Source: Streptomyces cyaneofuscatus
GTDB lineage: Bacteria > Actinomycetota > Actinomycetes > Streptomycetales > Streptomycetaceae
Length of the DNA stretch: 64,000 nt
NCBI RefSeq assembly: GCF_000718135.1
Contig: NZ_JOEM01000003.1
Span: forward strand, 186,001 to 250,000
Reading direction: 5' to 3'
The notes beneath the pieces are model-generated. The model did no database searches and was not told where the DNA came from. It saw only the letters and a program-made list of their open reading frames with translations. Positions within the stretch are counted from its first letter, which is position 1. Every line of letters starts with the position of its first letter. Both the position numbers and the translations under genes were made by a program. Shown here piece after piece: positions 17,526 to 27,013 of this stretch.

Positions 17526-18794
17526 ATGTCTGTCGCGCGTGATCTGCGCACTCTCCTGCGCCTGCGGAACTTCCGCCGCCTGCTCACCGTGCGGCTCCTG
17601 TCCCAGTCCGCCGACGGCGTCTACCAGGTCGCCCTCGCCGCGTACGTCGTCTTCTCGCCGGAGAAGCAGACCTCGGCGGCCGCCATCGCCTCGGCCATGG
17701 CCGTACTCCTCCTCCCGTACTCGCTGATCGGCCCGTTCGCGGGTGTCCTCCTGGATCGCTGGCCCCGCCGCCAGGTATTCCTGTACGGGAACCTCCTGCG
17801 GGCCGCCCTGGCCTCCTGCACGGCCCTGCTGATCCTCGCCTCGGTACCGGACTGGCTCTTCTACGCCTCGGCCCTCTGCGTCACCGCCGTCAACCGCTTC
17901 GTGCTGGCGGGGCTCTCCGCCGCGCTGCCGCGGGTGGTCGACGACGAGCGACTGGTGGTCGCCAACTCGCTCTCCCCTACGGCCGGCACCCTCGCCGCCA
18001 CTGCGGGCGGTGGCCTCGCCTTCGTCGTACGGCTGGTGGCCGACGAGTCGGACGCGGCGGTCGTCCTGCTGGGGGCCATGCTCTATCTGCTCTCCGCGCT
18101 GGCGTCGCTGAGCCTGCCGCGCACGCTGCTGGGGCCCGACCCCGACGGAACGCCCCTCCGGCTGCGGGCCGCACTGACCGTCACGGCACACGGGCTCGCC
18201 GCCGGACTCCGCCACCTGGCAGAGCGCACGCACGCGGCCCGGGCGCTGGCCGCGATGACCGTGCTCCGCTTCTGCTACGGCGCGCTCACCGTTATGGTGC
18301 TCATGCTCTGCCGCTACGCCTGGTCGGACGACGGGTCCGACGGACTGGCCCTGCTCGGCCTGGCGGTCGGGGCCTCCGGTGCGGGATTCTTCGTCGCCGC
18401 CGTGGTGACGCCCTGGGCCGTGGCGCGGCTCGGACGGTACGGATGGATCACGGCCTGCGCCGGATCCGCAGCCGTCCTGGTTCCGGCCCTGGGGCTCTCC
18501 TTCGCCCCCGTGCCGATGCTGATCGCCGCCTTCGTGCTCGGCGTCGTGACCCAGGGATCGAAGATCGCGACGGATACGGTCGTCCAGACGTCGGTGGACG
18601 ACTCCTTCCGCGGCCGGGTCTTCTCCCTCTACGACGTGCTCTTCAACGTCGCGTTCGTGGGCGCTGCGGGAGTGGCGGCGCTGCTGCTCCCGCCGGATGG
18701 AAGATCCATCGTCGTGGTGGCCGGAGTGGCCGTGCTGTACGCGGCCGTCGCGGTGGCCATGTTCCGCCGGCGCTGGACGAGCAGCGGCGGGTAA
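17526..18794 (+). CDS. MFS transporter
   Basis: The roughly 422-residue protein opens RDLRTLLRLRNFRRLLTVRLLSQSADGVYQ and has about twelve hydrophobic segments; LLDRWPRRQVFLYGNLLRA resembles the MFS loop 2-3 motif with basic residues. DDSFRGRVFSLYDVLFN late in the protein is common in MFS-3 type exporters. The ATG at 17526 is preferred; the open frame begins at a GTG at 17511 inside the preceding terminator arm, and no good ribosome site is seen, so a leaderless message is possible. Its 3' end runs into palindromic parS sites. Confidence 0.88.
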   Translation: MSVARDLRTLLRLRNFRRLLTVRLLSQSADGVYQVALAAYVVFSPEKQTSAAAIASAMAVLLLPYSLIGPFAGVLLDRWPRRQVFLYGNLLRAALASCTALLILASVPDWLFYASALCVTAVNRFVLAGLSAALPRVVDDERLVVANSLSPTAGTLAATAGGGLAFVVRLVADESDAAVVLLGAMLYLLSALASLSLPRTLLGPDPDGTPLRLRAALTVTAHGLAAGLRHLAERTHAARALAAMTVLRFCYGALTVMVLMLCRYAWSDDGSDGLALLGLAVGASGAGFFVAAVVTPWAVARLGRYGWITACAGSAAVLVPALGLSFAPVPMLIAAFVLGVVTQGSKIATDTVVQTSVDDSFRGRVFSLYDVLFNVAFVGAAGVAALLLPPDGRSIVVVAGVAVLYAAVAVAMFRRRWTSSGG

Positions 18795-18815
18795 CCGGTC
18801 CCGGATGTGCTGAGG

Positions 18816-18867
18816 GGATGTGCTGAGGGGCGTTGTTTCACGTGAAACAACGCCCCTCAGCACATCC
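18816..18867. terminator. 52-bp perfect palindrome centred on a parS site
   Basis: Arms of 26 bp (18816-18841 and 18842-18867) are exact complements; the centre is GTTTCACGTGAAAC at 18835-18848. It lies between converging genes, so it can serve as a terminator as well as a ParB site. A 13-bp direct repeat of its left flank precedes it at about 18804-18816. Confidence 0.85.
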
Positions 18868-18907
18868 GGTGTGGGTGATGTTTCACGTGAAACATCACCC
18901 ACACCGG
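18866..18907. terminator. 42-bp perfect palindrome centred on a second parS site
   Basis: Symmetric about GTTTCACGTGAAAC at 18880-18893, with flanks CCGGTGTGGGTGAT and their complement. It abuts the previous palindrome and ends right before the stop of the cca gene, so it could terminate that minus-strand transcript only if it overlaps its 3' end. Confidence 0.85.
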
Positions 18908-18908
18908 C

Positions 18909-20351
18909 TCAGCTCTGCTCCGCCCACCATTCCTTGAGCGCCGCCACCGCCGCGTCATGCCCCATCGGGCCGTGCTCCAGCCGCAGCTCCAGCAGGAACG
19001 CGTACGCCTTGCCGATCACCGGACCGGGGCCCACCCCCAGCGTCCGCATGATCTCGTTGCCGTCCAGATCCGGGCGGATGGAGTCGAGCTCCTCCTGCTC
19101 CTGGAGCAGGGCGATCCGCTCCTCCAGCCCGTCGTAGGTCCGGGAGAGGGCGTTCGCCTTGCGCTTGTTCCGGGTCGTGCAGTCCGACCGGGTCAGCTTG
19201 TGGAGGCGTTCCAGGAGCGGTCCGGCGTCGCGCACATACCGGCGGACGGCGGAGTCGGTCCACTCCCCGTCGCCGTACCCGTGGAAGCGCAGGTGGAGCT
19301 CGACCAGCTTCGACACGTCCTTGACGAGGTCGTTGGAGTACTTCAGCTCAGTCATGCGCTTCTTGGTCATCTTGGCGCCGACCACCTCGTGGTGGTGGAA
19401 GGAGACCCGGCCGTCCTTCTCGAACCGCCGCGTCCTCGGCTTGCCGATGTCGTGGAGCAGGGCCGCCAGCCGCAGAACGAGGTCGGGGCCGTCCTCCTCC
19501 AGGTCGATGGCCTGTTCCAGGACGGTCAGCGAGTGCTCGTAGACGTCCTTGTGACGGTGATGCTCGTCACTCTCCAGCCGCAGCGCGGGGAGCTCGGGCA
19601 GCACATGGCCGGCCAGCCCGGTGTCGACGAGGAGGCCCAGGCCCTTGCGGGGGTGGGCGGAGAGAAGGAGCTTGTTGAGCTCCTCGCGGACCCGCTCGGC
19701 GGAGACGATCTCGATCCGGCCGGCCATCTCCGTCATCGCGGTGACGACCTCGGGGGCGACCTCGAAGTCCAGCTGCGCGGCGAACCGGGCGGCACGCAGC
19801 ATGCGCAGCGGGTCGTCCGAGAATGACGCCTCAGGCGTCCCCGGGGTGCGCAGCACACGCTCGGCCAGGTCCTTCAGGCCTCCGTGCGGGTCGACGAACT
19901 CCTTCTCCGGCAGCGCGACGGCCATCGCGTTGACCGTGAAGTCCCGGCGCACGAGGTCGTCCTCGATGGAGTCGCCGTAGGAGACCTCCGGCTTGCGCGA
20001 GGTCCTGTCGTACGCCTCCGACCGGTAGGTCGTGACCTCGATCTGGTAGCCGTCCTTCTGGGCGCCGACGGTGCCGAAGGCGATCCCGACCTCCCACACC
20101 GCGTCGGCCCAGGGACGGACGATGGCCAGCACGTCCTCGGGGCGGGCGTCGGTGGTGAAGTCCAGGTCGTTCCCGAGCCTGCCGAGCAGCGCGTCGCGGA
20201 CCGAGCCGCCGACCAGCGCAAGGCCGAATCCGGCCCCCTGGAAGCGGCGGGCGAGGTCGTCGGCGACCGGGGACACTCGCAGCAGCTCACTCACCGCGCG
20301 ATGCTGCACCTGGTTCAGTGCACTGGCGTTCTCTTCGTTGGCGTTCGGCAC
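18909..20351 (-). CDS. cca: CCA tRNA nucleotidyltransferase
   Basis: The 480-residue enzyme adds CCA to tRNA 3' ends or acts as a related poly(A) polymerase. The class II nucleotidyltransferase motif LVGGSVRDALLGRLGNDLDF carries the metal-binding DxD, RRDFTVNAMA and LRMLRAARFAAQL follow, and an HD domain is present (AALLHDIGKPRTRRF). The GTG at 20351 is chosen by similarity of the start (PNANEEN) with actinobacterial homologues; the open frame continues to 20372. No ribosome site is evident and TACCCT lies eight bases upstream, consistent with a leaderless message. First gene of the conserved pcnA-to-rpmH block. Confidence 0.93.
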   Translation of the reverse strand: MPNANEENASALNQVQHRAVSELLRVSPVADDLARRFQGAGFGLALVGGSVRDALLGRLGNDLDFTTDARPEDVLAIVRPWADAVWEVGIAFGTVGAQKDGYQIEVTTYRSEAYDRTSRKPEVSYGDSIEDDLVRRDFTVNAMAVALPEKEFVDPHGGLKDLAERVLRTPGTPEASFSDDPLRMLRAARFAAQLDFEVAPEVVTAMTEMAGRIEIVSAERVREELNKLLLSAHPRKGLGLLVDTGLAGHVLPELPALRLESDEHHRHKDVYEHSLTVLEQAIDLEEDGPDLVLRLAALLHDIGKPRTRRFEKDGRVSFHHHEVVGAKMTKKRMTELKYSNDLVKDVSKLVELHLRFHGYGDGEWTDSAVRRYVRDAGPLLERLHKLTRSDCTTRNKRKANALSRTYDGLEERIALLQEQEELDSIRPDLDGNEIMRTLGVGPGPVIGKAYAFLLELRLEHGPMGHDAAVAALKEWWAEQS

Positions 20352-20533
20352 AACAGAAAAGGGTACGTGCACCGACCGGTCGCGGCGTCATCGTTTATCC
20401 GGACCCTGCGGGCCTCCCGCGATCATGTGAGCCGGACCCCAGCACTTCGGCCCTCCGCACCTCGTTACCATGCGGGGACGCAGGACCGACAACGATCGAC
20501 AGACTCCGATGACGACGAGGGACGGGTAAGCGC

Positions 20534-22828
20534 GTGGCCCAGGCGGCAGACATCCAGGGGATGCGTCCCTCTCCTGCCCGCCGATGGCTGCGGCGCACGG
20601 TCCCCGTGGTCCTCGGGGCACCTCTGCTGGCCGGACTGCTGGCCGTCCCGGCGACCGGGAGCGCGGTGGCCGCCGAACCGGCGAAGGCCCCCACGGGATC
20701 CCGCACCGTCGATGTGTCCCTGGACACGCTCTCCCCCGCCGCCCCCGTCGAGGGGGACACCCTCACCGTCTCCGGGACGCTCACGAACAAGGGCAAGGAG
20801 ACGATCGACGACGCCGAGGTCGACCTGCGGGTGGGCCCCCGGCTCTCCGGCCGGGGAGAGGTCGACGACGCCGCCAAGCGCAAGGGCTACACCCCGGGCG
20901 CCGACCCGGCCCCGATCGACGACAAGTACACGGTGAAGATCCCCAAGCTCGCCAAGGGGATCAGCCAGAACTTCACGCTCACCGTTCCCGTCGACAAGCT
21001 GGACCTCGACGCCTCGGGCGTCTATCAGTTGGGGGTCTCGGTCTCCGGCCGCACCGCGGCCACCCCCTACGAGCAGGTGCTGGGCATCGAGCGCTCGTAC
21101 CTCCCCTGGCAGCCCGAGAAGAGCGACAAGAGGACGAAGCTCACCTTCCTCTGGCCGCTGATCGCTTCCCCGCACGTCACCGCCGAGACGCGCTCGGACG
21201 AACAGCAGACGCCGGTGTTCGCCGACGACAAGCTGGCCGAGGAGCTGGCGCCGGGCGGACGTCTGCAGCAGATGGTCGCCCTCGGCAGCCGGCTCCCCGT
21301 CACCTGGGTCATCGACCCGGACCTGCTGGCGAGCGTCGCCGCGATGGCCGGGGGGTACGAGGTCAAGTCCGGTGACACGACCGTGCCGGGCAAGAACCGG
21401 GCCGTAGCAGGACAGTGGATCACCGCCCTGCAGAAGGTCGTCGAGGACGGCAAGGTGATCGCCCTGCCGTTCGCCGACCCGGATCTGGCCTCCATCGCGC
21501 ACCGGGGCAAGAAGGTCTCCGGAACGCTGAGCCATCTGCAGAACGCCTCCACGGTGGGCGCCACCACGGTGGAGACCATCCTCCACGTGAAGCCGTCCAC
21601 CGACTTCGCCTGGCCCGTGAACGGCGCGGTCGACCCGGGCATCGTGGACGTGGCGACCTCCGCGGGCGCCCATCATGTGATCGCCCGCAGCGACAGCTTC
21701 CCGGAGACCGGCGGCCTGCCGTACACCCCGACGGCGGCACGGCCGATCGGCGGGGGCACCACCGCCGTCGTCGCCGACTCCCGGCTCTCGGCCGTGTTCG
21801 ACCGCAGCATGCTCCGGGCGGGCGCCTCGACCCTCGCGGTCCAGAACTTCCTCGCGCAGACCCTCGCGCTGAACGAGCAGGCGCCGGACAAGGAACGCAG
21901 CATCGTCGTGGCACCCCAGCGGATGCCCACGGCCGCCCAGGCGCAGTCGATGGCACGCGCCCTGGAGGCACTCTCGGGCGACCGCTGGACGCAGCCGCAG
22001 GACCTGGTCGCCGCCGCCGAGGCGAAGCCGGATCCGCTGGCGACCACGAAGGTGCCGCGGGCCTCCGCGTACCCGAAGAAGCTCCGCAGCCAGGAGCTGC
22101 CCACCCAGGCGTTCCAGGACATCCGGACCACCCAGGGCTCCATCGACAGCTTCGAGACCATCCTCACGCTCCCCGAGCGCGTGGTGACCCCCTTCGGCAA
22201 CGCGGTCAACCGCTCGATGTCGACGTCCTGGCGGGGCCGCTCCCAGGAGGCGCAGACCTACCGGGACGACGTGCTCAAGCACCTCAAGAACCTCACCGGC
22301 GAGGTCCAGCTGATCGCCAAGTCGGACGTCACCCTCTCCGGCCGCAGCGCGACGATCCCGGTGACCGTGCAGAACAAGCTGGTGCAGGGCGTCGACCGGC
22401 TCGTCCTGAGGCTGAAGTCGGACAACATCCGGCTGAAGTTCAACGACGGCGGGACGATGGCCGAACTGCCGGTCCGGATCGGGGGCGGGCACAGCCAGTC
22501 GGTGAAGTTCGACACGGCGACCAGCGCCAACGGACGCGCCCAGGTGACCGCCCGGCTCTTCACCGAGGACGGCACGCCGTACGGCGAGGAGATGACCTTC
22601 ACCGTGAAGGTCTCCGAGGTCACCCCCACCGTGCTGCTCGTCATCGCCGGCGGACTGCTCCTCCTGGTGCTGGCCGGGGTCAGGATGTACAGCCACCGGA
22701 AGCGCACCGTGGCAAGCGACACGGCGAACGGCGACGGCGGCGAACCCGAGCAGCCGAGTGACCCGACCCCGGACACCGGACCGGAAAGCGGGGCCCCGTC
22801 GGGAACGGGTGAGAAAGTGGACCGTTGA
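20534..22828 (+). CDS. Secreted/anchored DUF6049-type protein
   Basis: The 764-residue protein has a signal peptide (RRWLRRTVPVVLGAPLLAGLL, cleavage near AVAAEP), an Ig-like N-terminal region (TLTVSGTLTNKGKETIDDAEVDL), a large central domain of unknown function and one C-terminal membrane helix (TVLLVIAGGLLLLVLAGV) followed by a short basic tail. It corresponds in position to Rv3909 of M. tuberculosis, always upstream of murJ. The GTG at 20534 is preceded by GAGGGACGGG. A structural or regulatory partner of MurJ in lipid II export is plausible but not shown. Confidence 0.85.
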   Translation: MAQAADIQGMRPSPARRWLRRTVPVVLGAPLLAGLLAVPATGSAVAAEPAKAPTGSRTVDVSLDTLSPAAPVEGDTLTVSGTLTNKGKETIDDAEVDLRVGPRLSGRGEVDDAAKRKGYTPGADPAPIDDKYTVKIPKLAKGISQNFTLTVPVDKLDLDASGVYQLGVSVSGRTAATPYEQVLGIERSYLPWQPEKSDKRTKLTFLWPLIASPHVTAETRSDEQQTPVFADDKLAEELAPGGRLQQMVALGSRLPVTWVIDPDLLASVAAMAGGYEVKSGDTTVPGKNRAVAGQWITALQKVVEDGKVIALPFADPDLASIAHRGKKVSGTLSHLQNASTVGATTVETILHVKPSTDFAWPVNGAVDPGIVDVATSAGAHHVIARSDSFPETGGLPYTPTAARPIGGGTTAVVADSRLSAVFDRSMLRAGASTLAVQNFLAQTLALNEQAPDKERSIVVAPQRMPTAAQAQSMARALEALSGDRWTQPQDLVAAAEAKPDPLATTKVPRASAYPKKLRSQELPTQAFQDIRTTQGSIDSFETILTLPERVVTPFGNAVNRSMSTSWRGRSQEAQTYRDDVLKHLKNLTGEVQLIAKSDVTLSGRSATIPVTVQNKLVQGVDRLVLRLKSDNIRLKFNDGGTMAELPVRIGGGHSQSVKFDTATSANGRAQVTARLFTEDGTPYGEEMTFTVKVSEVTPTVLLVIAGGLLLLVLAGVRMYSHRKRTVASDTANGDGGEPEQPSDPTPDTGPESGAPSGTGEKVDR

Positions 22829-22878
22829 GCGATGTCCGTCATGGCCGGCCGGCCGGGGACGATGAGGTAGGGGTTTCG

Positions 22879-25041
22879 ATGAACGCGCCGTACGACGGTG
22901 ACCGCGGCCAGGGCGCCGGCGGAGCAGGGTCTCCGTCCGGCCCCCCGGTTCCTCCTGGCCCGGGCCAGGAGGGCCAGGTGCCGCCCGACCCGTACCTCCA
23001 GCACGCCTACGAGGACGACCCCTACCGGGCGCAGGACCTCGCGGCCCAGGACCCGGTGGGCGAGGCGCTCTACGACCGGGCGTCCCACCCGCCGCCGCCC
23101 CCGGGCACCTACCAGGAGCCGCAGGCGCTGTACCAGCAGCCGCCCGCGGCCCCGTACGCACCCGACCCGCGCATCTGGGCCCAGACACCGCCTCCCGAGC
23201 CCTCGGGGCCCTCACGCCACCTCCCGTACGGCGACGATCCGGCGACCACCCAGTTCGTCGGCGTCGATGCCCTGGTCACCCAGGCGTCGGACGACCGGCA
23301 GGAGCCGGACGCCTTCGCCCACCTCTTCCGGGACCAGGAGGGGGCGGGGAAGGTCCCGGGCCCGCCCGAGCCGGAGCCCGTCGCCGCTCCGGTCCCGCCG
23401 AAGTCCGGCGGCGGCAAGTTCTCCGGGGTGCTGAAGTCCAGCGCGTTGATGGCCGCCGGCACGCTCGTCTCCCGGCTCACCGGCTTCATCCGGTCCCTGG
23501 TGATCACCGCGGCTCTCGGCGCCGCGCTGCTCGGTGACAGCTTCACCATCGCGTACACGCTGCCGACCATGATCTACATCCTCACCGTCGGCGGCGGTCT
23601 CAACTCGGTCTTCGTCCCGCAGCTCGTCCGCGCCATGAAGGACGACGAGGACGGCGGCGAGGCCTTCGCCAACCGGCTGCTGACCCTGGTGATGGTGGCG
23701 CTCGGCCTGATCGTGGCCATCGCGGTCCTCGTCGCGCCGGTGCTGATCCAGCTGATGTCGAACACCATCGCCGACGATGTCGCCGCCAACAGCGTCGCCG
23801 TCACCTTCGCCCGGTACTGCCTGCCCACCATCTTCTTCATGGGCGTGCACGTGGTGATGGGTCAGATCCTCAACGCCCGGGGCAAGTTCGGCGCGATGAT
23901 GTGGACCCCGGTCCTCAACAACATCGTCATGATCATCACGTTCGGCCTCTTCATCTGGGTGTACGGCACCTCCGCCGAGTCCCGGATGGGCGTGGACACC
24001 ATCCCGCCGGAGGGCATCCGGCTGCTGGGTATCGGCACCCTTCTCGGGCTGGTCGTCCAGGCGCTGGCGATGATCCCGTACCTGCGCGAGGCGGGCTTCC
24101 GCTTCCGCCCCCGCTTCGACTGGAAGGGCCACGGGCTCGGCAAGACGGTCAAGCTGGCCAAGTGGACCGTGCTGTTCGTCCTGGCCAACCAGGCCGGCGT
24201 CCTGGTCGTCACCCAGCTCGCCACCGCCGCGGGCAAGCTGTCCGGCAAGGACGGCACCGGCTTCCTCGCCTATTCCAACGCCCAGCTGATCTGGGGCATG
24301 CCGCAGGCCATCATCACCGTCTCCGTCATGGCCGCGCTGCTGCCCCGCATCTCCCGCGCCGCCCACGACAACGACCCCGGCGCGGTCCGCGACGACATCT
24401 CGCAGGGGCTGCGCAACTCCGCCGTCGCCATCGTCCCGGTCGCCTTCACCTTCCTCGCGCTCGGCCTGCCGATGTGCACCCTGCTGTACGCCTCCAGCGG
24501 CGCCGAGGCAGCCCGCTCCATGGGCTTCATCCTGATGGCGTTCGCCCTCGGCCTGATCCCGTACTCCGTGCAGTACGTCGTGCTCCGCGGCTTCTACGCG
24601 TACGAGGACACCCGCACCCCCTTCTACAACACGGTCATCGTGGCGGCCGTCAACGCCGCCGCCTCCGCCCTCTGCTACGTCGTCCTGCCCGCCCGCTGGG
24701 CCGTCGTCGGCATGGCCTTCTCCTACGGTCTCGCCTACGCGGTCGGCGTCGGTGTCGCCTGGCGCCGACTGCGCACCCGGCTCGGCGGCGACCTGGACGG
24801 TGCGCATATCGTGCGGACCTACGCCCGGCTCTGCATGGCGGCGGTACCCGCGGCCGTCATCGGCGGCGGCATCGGCTTCGCGATCCTCGAACTTCTCGGC
24901 ACGGGCGCTCTCGGATCGCTGGCCGCGCTGATCTGTGGCGGCACCCTCCTCATGGGCGTCTTCTTCGTCGCGGCGAAGAAGATGCGCATCGAAGAGGTCA
25001 ACGGCCTGGTCGGCATGGTCCGTGGACGGCTCGGACGCTGA
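22879..25041 (+). CDS. murJ: Lipid II flippase MurJ
   Basis: After a disordered, proline-rich cytoplasmic extension of about 180 residues comes the MviN/MurJ fold, beginning KSSALMAAGTLVSRLTGFIRS, with TLPTMIYILTVGGGLNSVFVPQ and QYVVLRGFYAYEDTRTPF. MurJ flips lipid II across the membrane for peptidoglycan synthesis. The ATG at 22879 has AGGTAGGGG upstream; a TTG at 22825 overlapping the preceding stop would allow translational coupling. In mycobacteria the same protein carries a fused pseudokinase; here that part is the next gene. Confidence 0.95.
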   Translation: MNAPYDGDRGQGAGGAGSPSGPPVPPGPGQEGQVPPDPYLQHAYEDDPYRAQDLAAQDPVGEALYDRASHPPPPPGTYQEPQALYQQPPAAPYAPDPRIWAQTPPPEPSGPSRHLPYGDDPATTQFVGVDALVTQASDDRQEPDAFAHLFRDQEGAGKVPGPPEPEPVAAPVPPKSGGGKFSGVLKSSALMAAGTLVSRLTGFIRSLVITAALGAALLGDSFTIAYTLPTMIYILTVGGGLNSVFVPQLVRAMKDDEDGGEAFANRLLTLVMVALGLIVAIAVLVAPVLIQLMSNTIADDVAANSVAVTFARYCLPTIFFMGVHVVMGQILNARGKFGAMMWTPVLNNIVMIITFGLFIWVYGTSAESRMGVDTIPPEGIRLLGIGTLLGLVVQALAMIPYLREAGFRFRPRFDWKGHGLGKTVKLAKWTVLFVLANQAGVLVVTQLATAAGKLSGKDGTGFLAYSNAQLIWGMPQAIITVSVMAALLPRISRAAHDNDPGAVRDDISQGLRNSAVAIVPVAFTFLALGLPMCTLLYASSGAEAARSMGFILMAFALGLIPYSVQYVVLRGFYAYEDTRTPFYNTVIVAAVNAAASALCYVVLPARWAVVGMAFSYGLAYAVGVGVAWRRLRTRLGGDLDGAHIVRTYARLCMAAVPAAVIGGGIGFAILELLGTGALGSLAALICGGTLLMGVFFVAAKKMRIEEVNGLVGMVRGRLGR

Positions 25042-25170
25042 ATGAGCGCACGGCCGCACAACCATCGCCGGACTCCGCGTGTCGTGGATAGCGCCGGAGT
25101 GTGGGCACAATTGGCGTGACTGTGGCGAGCTGGCCGGCTTCGCGCAACGGATGGGGAGGCAGGAACGACG

Positions 25171-26913
25171 GTGGCGGAACGTAGCACGGCTGCCGTCGAC
25201 GTGGCCGACAACGGCGGCGACGAGCCGCTGGCCGCCAAGGCGGACAAGGCCACGAACGACGGAACGGCGCAGGCCGAGGAGACCGAGGGCGCGAGCCCCG
25301 AGACGCCCGAGAACCCCAAGGGTCACGACGGCGGGCGGGCACGTTCCGAGGCCGTTCCGGCGACCCCCGATGTACACAGCGGCCACAAACTGGCCGAGCG
25401 CTACCGGCTGGAGGAGTGCGTCACCCGTCTGGACGGCTTCAGCAGCTGGCGGGCGGTCGACGAGAAGCTGCGCCGCGCGGTCGGCGTCCACCTGCTGCCC
25501 GCGAACCACCCCCGGGCCCGCTCCGTGCTGGCCGCGGCCCGGTCGTCCGCCCTGCTCGGCGATCCTCGTTTCGTCCAGGTCCTCGACGCCGTCGAGGAGG
25601 ACGATCTCGTCTACGTCGTCCACGAATGGCTCCCGGACGCCACTGAGCTCACCGCTCTGCTGGCCGCCGGACCGATGGACGCCCACGACGCCTACCAACT
25701 CGTCAGCCAGCTCTCCCACGCGATGGCGGCCGCCCACCGTGAGGGCCTGACGCACCTTCGGCTCACCCCCGGCGCCGTCCTGCGCAGCTCCACCGGCCAG
25801 TACCGGATCCGCGGGCTCGCCGTGAACGCCGCCCTGCGCGGCATCACCTCCGAACGCCCCCTGCGTCAGGACACCGAGGCGATCGGCGCCCTCCTGTACG
25901 CGGCGCTGACCAAGCGCTGGCCGTACGAGAGCGACGCGTACGGTCTCTCCGGGCTGCCCAAGGGCATGGGGCTCATCGCTCCGGACCAGGTCCGCGCCGG
26001 CGTCCACCGCGGGCTCTCCGAGCTCGCCATGCGCGCCCTCGCCAACGACGGGGCCACCGCCTCCCGGCAGGAACCCCCCTGCACGACCCCGGACGAACTG
26101 GCCAAGGCCGTCGCGGCCATGCCGCGCGTCCTGCCGCCGGAGCCCACGTTCGCCGCCCAGCCCGTCTACCAGCAGCCCGTCTACCAGCGGACGACGTATC
26201 AGCAGGGCACCTACGGACGGCCGTCCACCCATCCGTCGTCGGTGCCCCAGCCGGTGCTGGCGGCCCCTCCGGCGCCCCTCCAGAGCCGTACCGGACGGGT
26301 ACTCAAGTGGAGCGTCTCGGCCCTCCTCATCGCCGCTCTCGGCCTCGGCAGCTGGCAGCTCGCGGAGATCCTGCTCGACCAGCGCAAGGGCTCCGACGAC
26401 ACCGGTGTCACCCAGCCGACCGACGACGAGAAGCCGGCGCCCGCCCCGCCCAAGCCGCTGACCATCGCGGACGCCACCGAGTTCATGCCCGACGGTTCGG
26501 GGATCCAGCCGGGGGACGTACCGAACACCATCGACGACGATTCCTCCACGGCGTGGGTCACCCCTCGCTACCGGGGCTTCGCCCACTTCGGCAACCTCCC
26601 GCAGCGCCGGCAGGGCAGCGGGATCATCGTCGACCTGGGGAAGGTCCAGGACGTCCGCTCCGTCGATGTGGACATGTACCGCAGCGGTCAGACGACGGCG
26701 GTGTTCGCCGCGGACCCGGACGCCTCCTCACCCTCCTCGCCGACGGACTTCCCCCAGCAGATCGTCAAGAAGACGGTCGCGGGGAAGACGCTCAAGGAGG
26801 AGCTGGAGAAGCCCGTCCGGACGCGCTACGTCCTGATCCACATCACGGAACTACCCGCGGACGGCACCGGCGGCTACCGCGGCGGGATCAACGACATCTC
26901 CGTCCTCGGCTGA
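25171..26913 (+). CDS. Pseudokinase with membrane anchor and extracellular domain (MurJ partner)
   Basis: The 580-residue protein has an acidic N-terminus, a kinase-like domain from about residue 75 (AERYRLEECVTRLDGFSSWRA), a membrane helix (LKWSVSALLIAALGLGSWQLA) near 375-395 and an extracellular discoidin-like domain with IDDDSSTAWVTPRY. Catalytic residues are missing: the VAIK lysine position reads VGVHLL, the HRD loop reads THLRLTPGAVL and the DFG position reads RGLAV. The layout matches the C-terminal half of M. tuberculosis MviN (Rv3910), whose pseudokinase binds the FHA protein FhaA. A regulatory, non-catalytic role in lipid II export is therefore likely. Start GTG 25171. Confidence 0.88.
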   Translation: MAERSTAAVDVADNGGDEPLAAKADKATNDGTAQAEETEGASPETPENPKGHDGGRARSEAVPATPDVHSGHKLAERYRLEECVTRLDGFSSWRAVDEKLRRAVGVHLLPANHPRARSVLAAARSSALLGDPRFVQVLDAVEEDDLVYVVHEWLPDATELTALLAAGPMDAHDAYQLVSQLSHAMAAAHREGLTHLRLTPGAVLRSSTGQYRIRGLAVNAALRGITSERPLRQDTEAIGALLYAALTKRWPYESDAYGLSGLPKGMGLIAPDQVRAGVHRGLSELAMRALANDGATASRQEPPCTTPDELAKAVAAMPRVLPPEPTFAAQPVYQQPVYQRTTYQQGTYGRPSTHPSSVPQPVLAAPPAPLQSRTGRVLKWSVSALLIAALGLGSWQLAEILLDQRKGSDDTGVTQPTDDEKPAPAPPKPLTIADATEFMPDGSGIQPGDVPNTIDDDSSTAWVTPRYRGFAHFGNLPQRRQGSGIIVDLGKVQDVRSVDVDMYRSGQTTAVFAADPDASSPSSPTDFPQQIVKKTVAGKTLKEELEKPVRTRYVLIHITELPADGTGGYRGGINDISVLG

Positions 26914-27013
26914 TCAGGAGCTGGTGTGGAGACTCCGCACCGGCCCTGATCGCCCGGCGCGCGGCCCGTTAATGTGGCACACGACATCGGATCCGGTTCG
27001 GAGGGGGAGCACG

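Noticed and set aside
23212..26586. A minus-strand frame of more than 1100 codons opposite murJ and the pseudokinase
   Set aside because: Composition is very Gly/Asp/His/Arg-rich shadow sequence without domain; both plus-strand genes are supported by family motifs.
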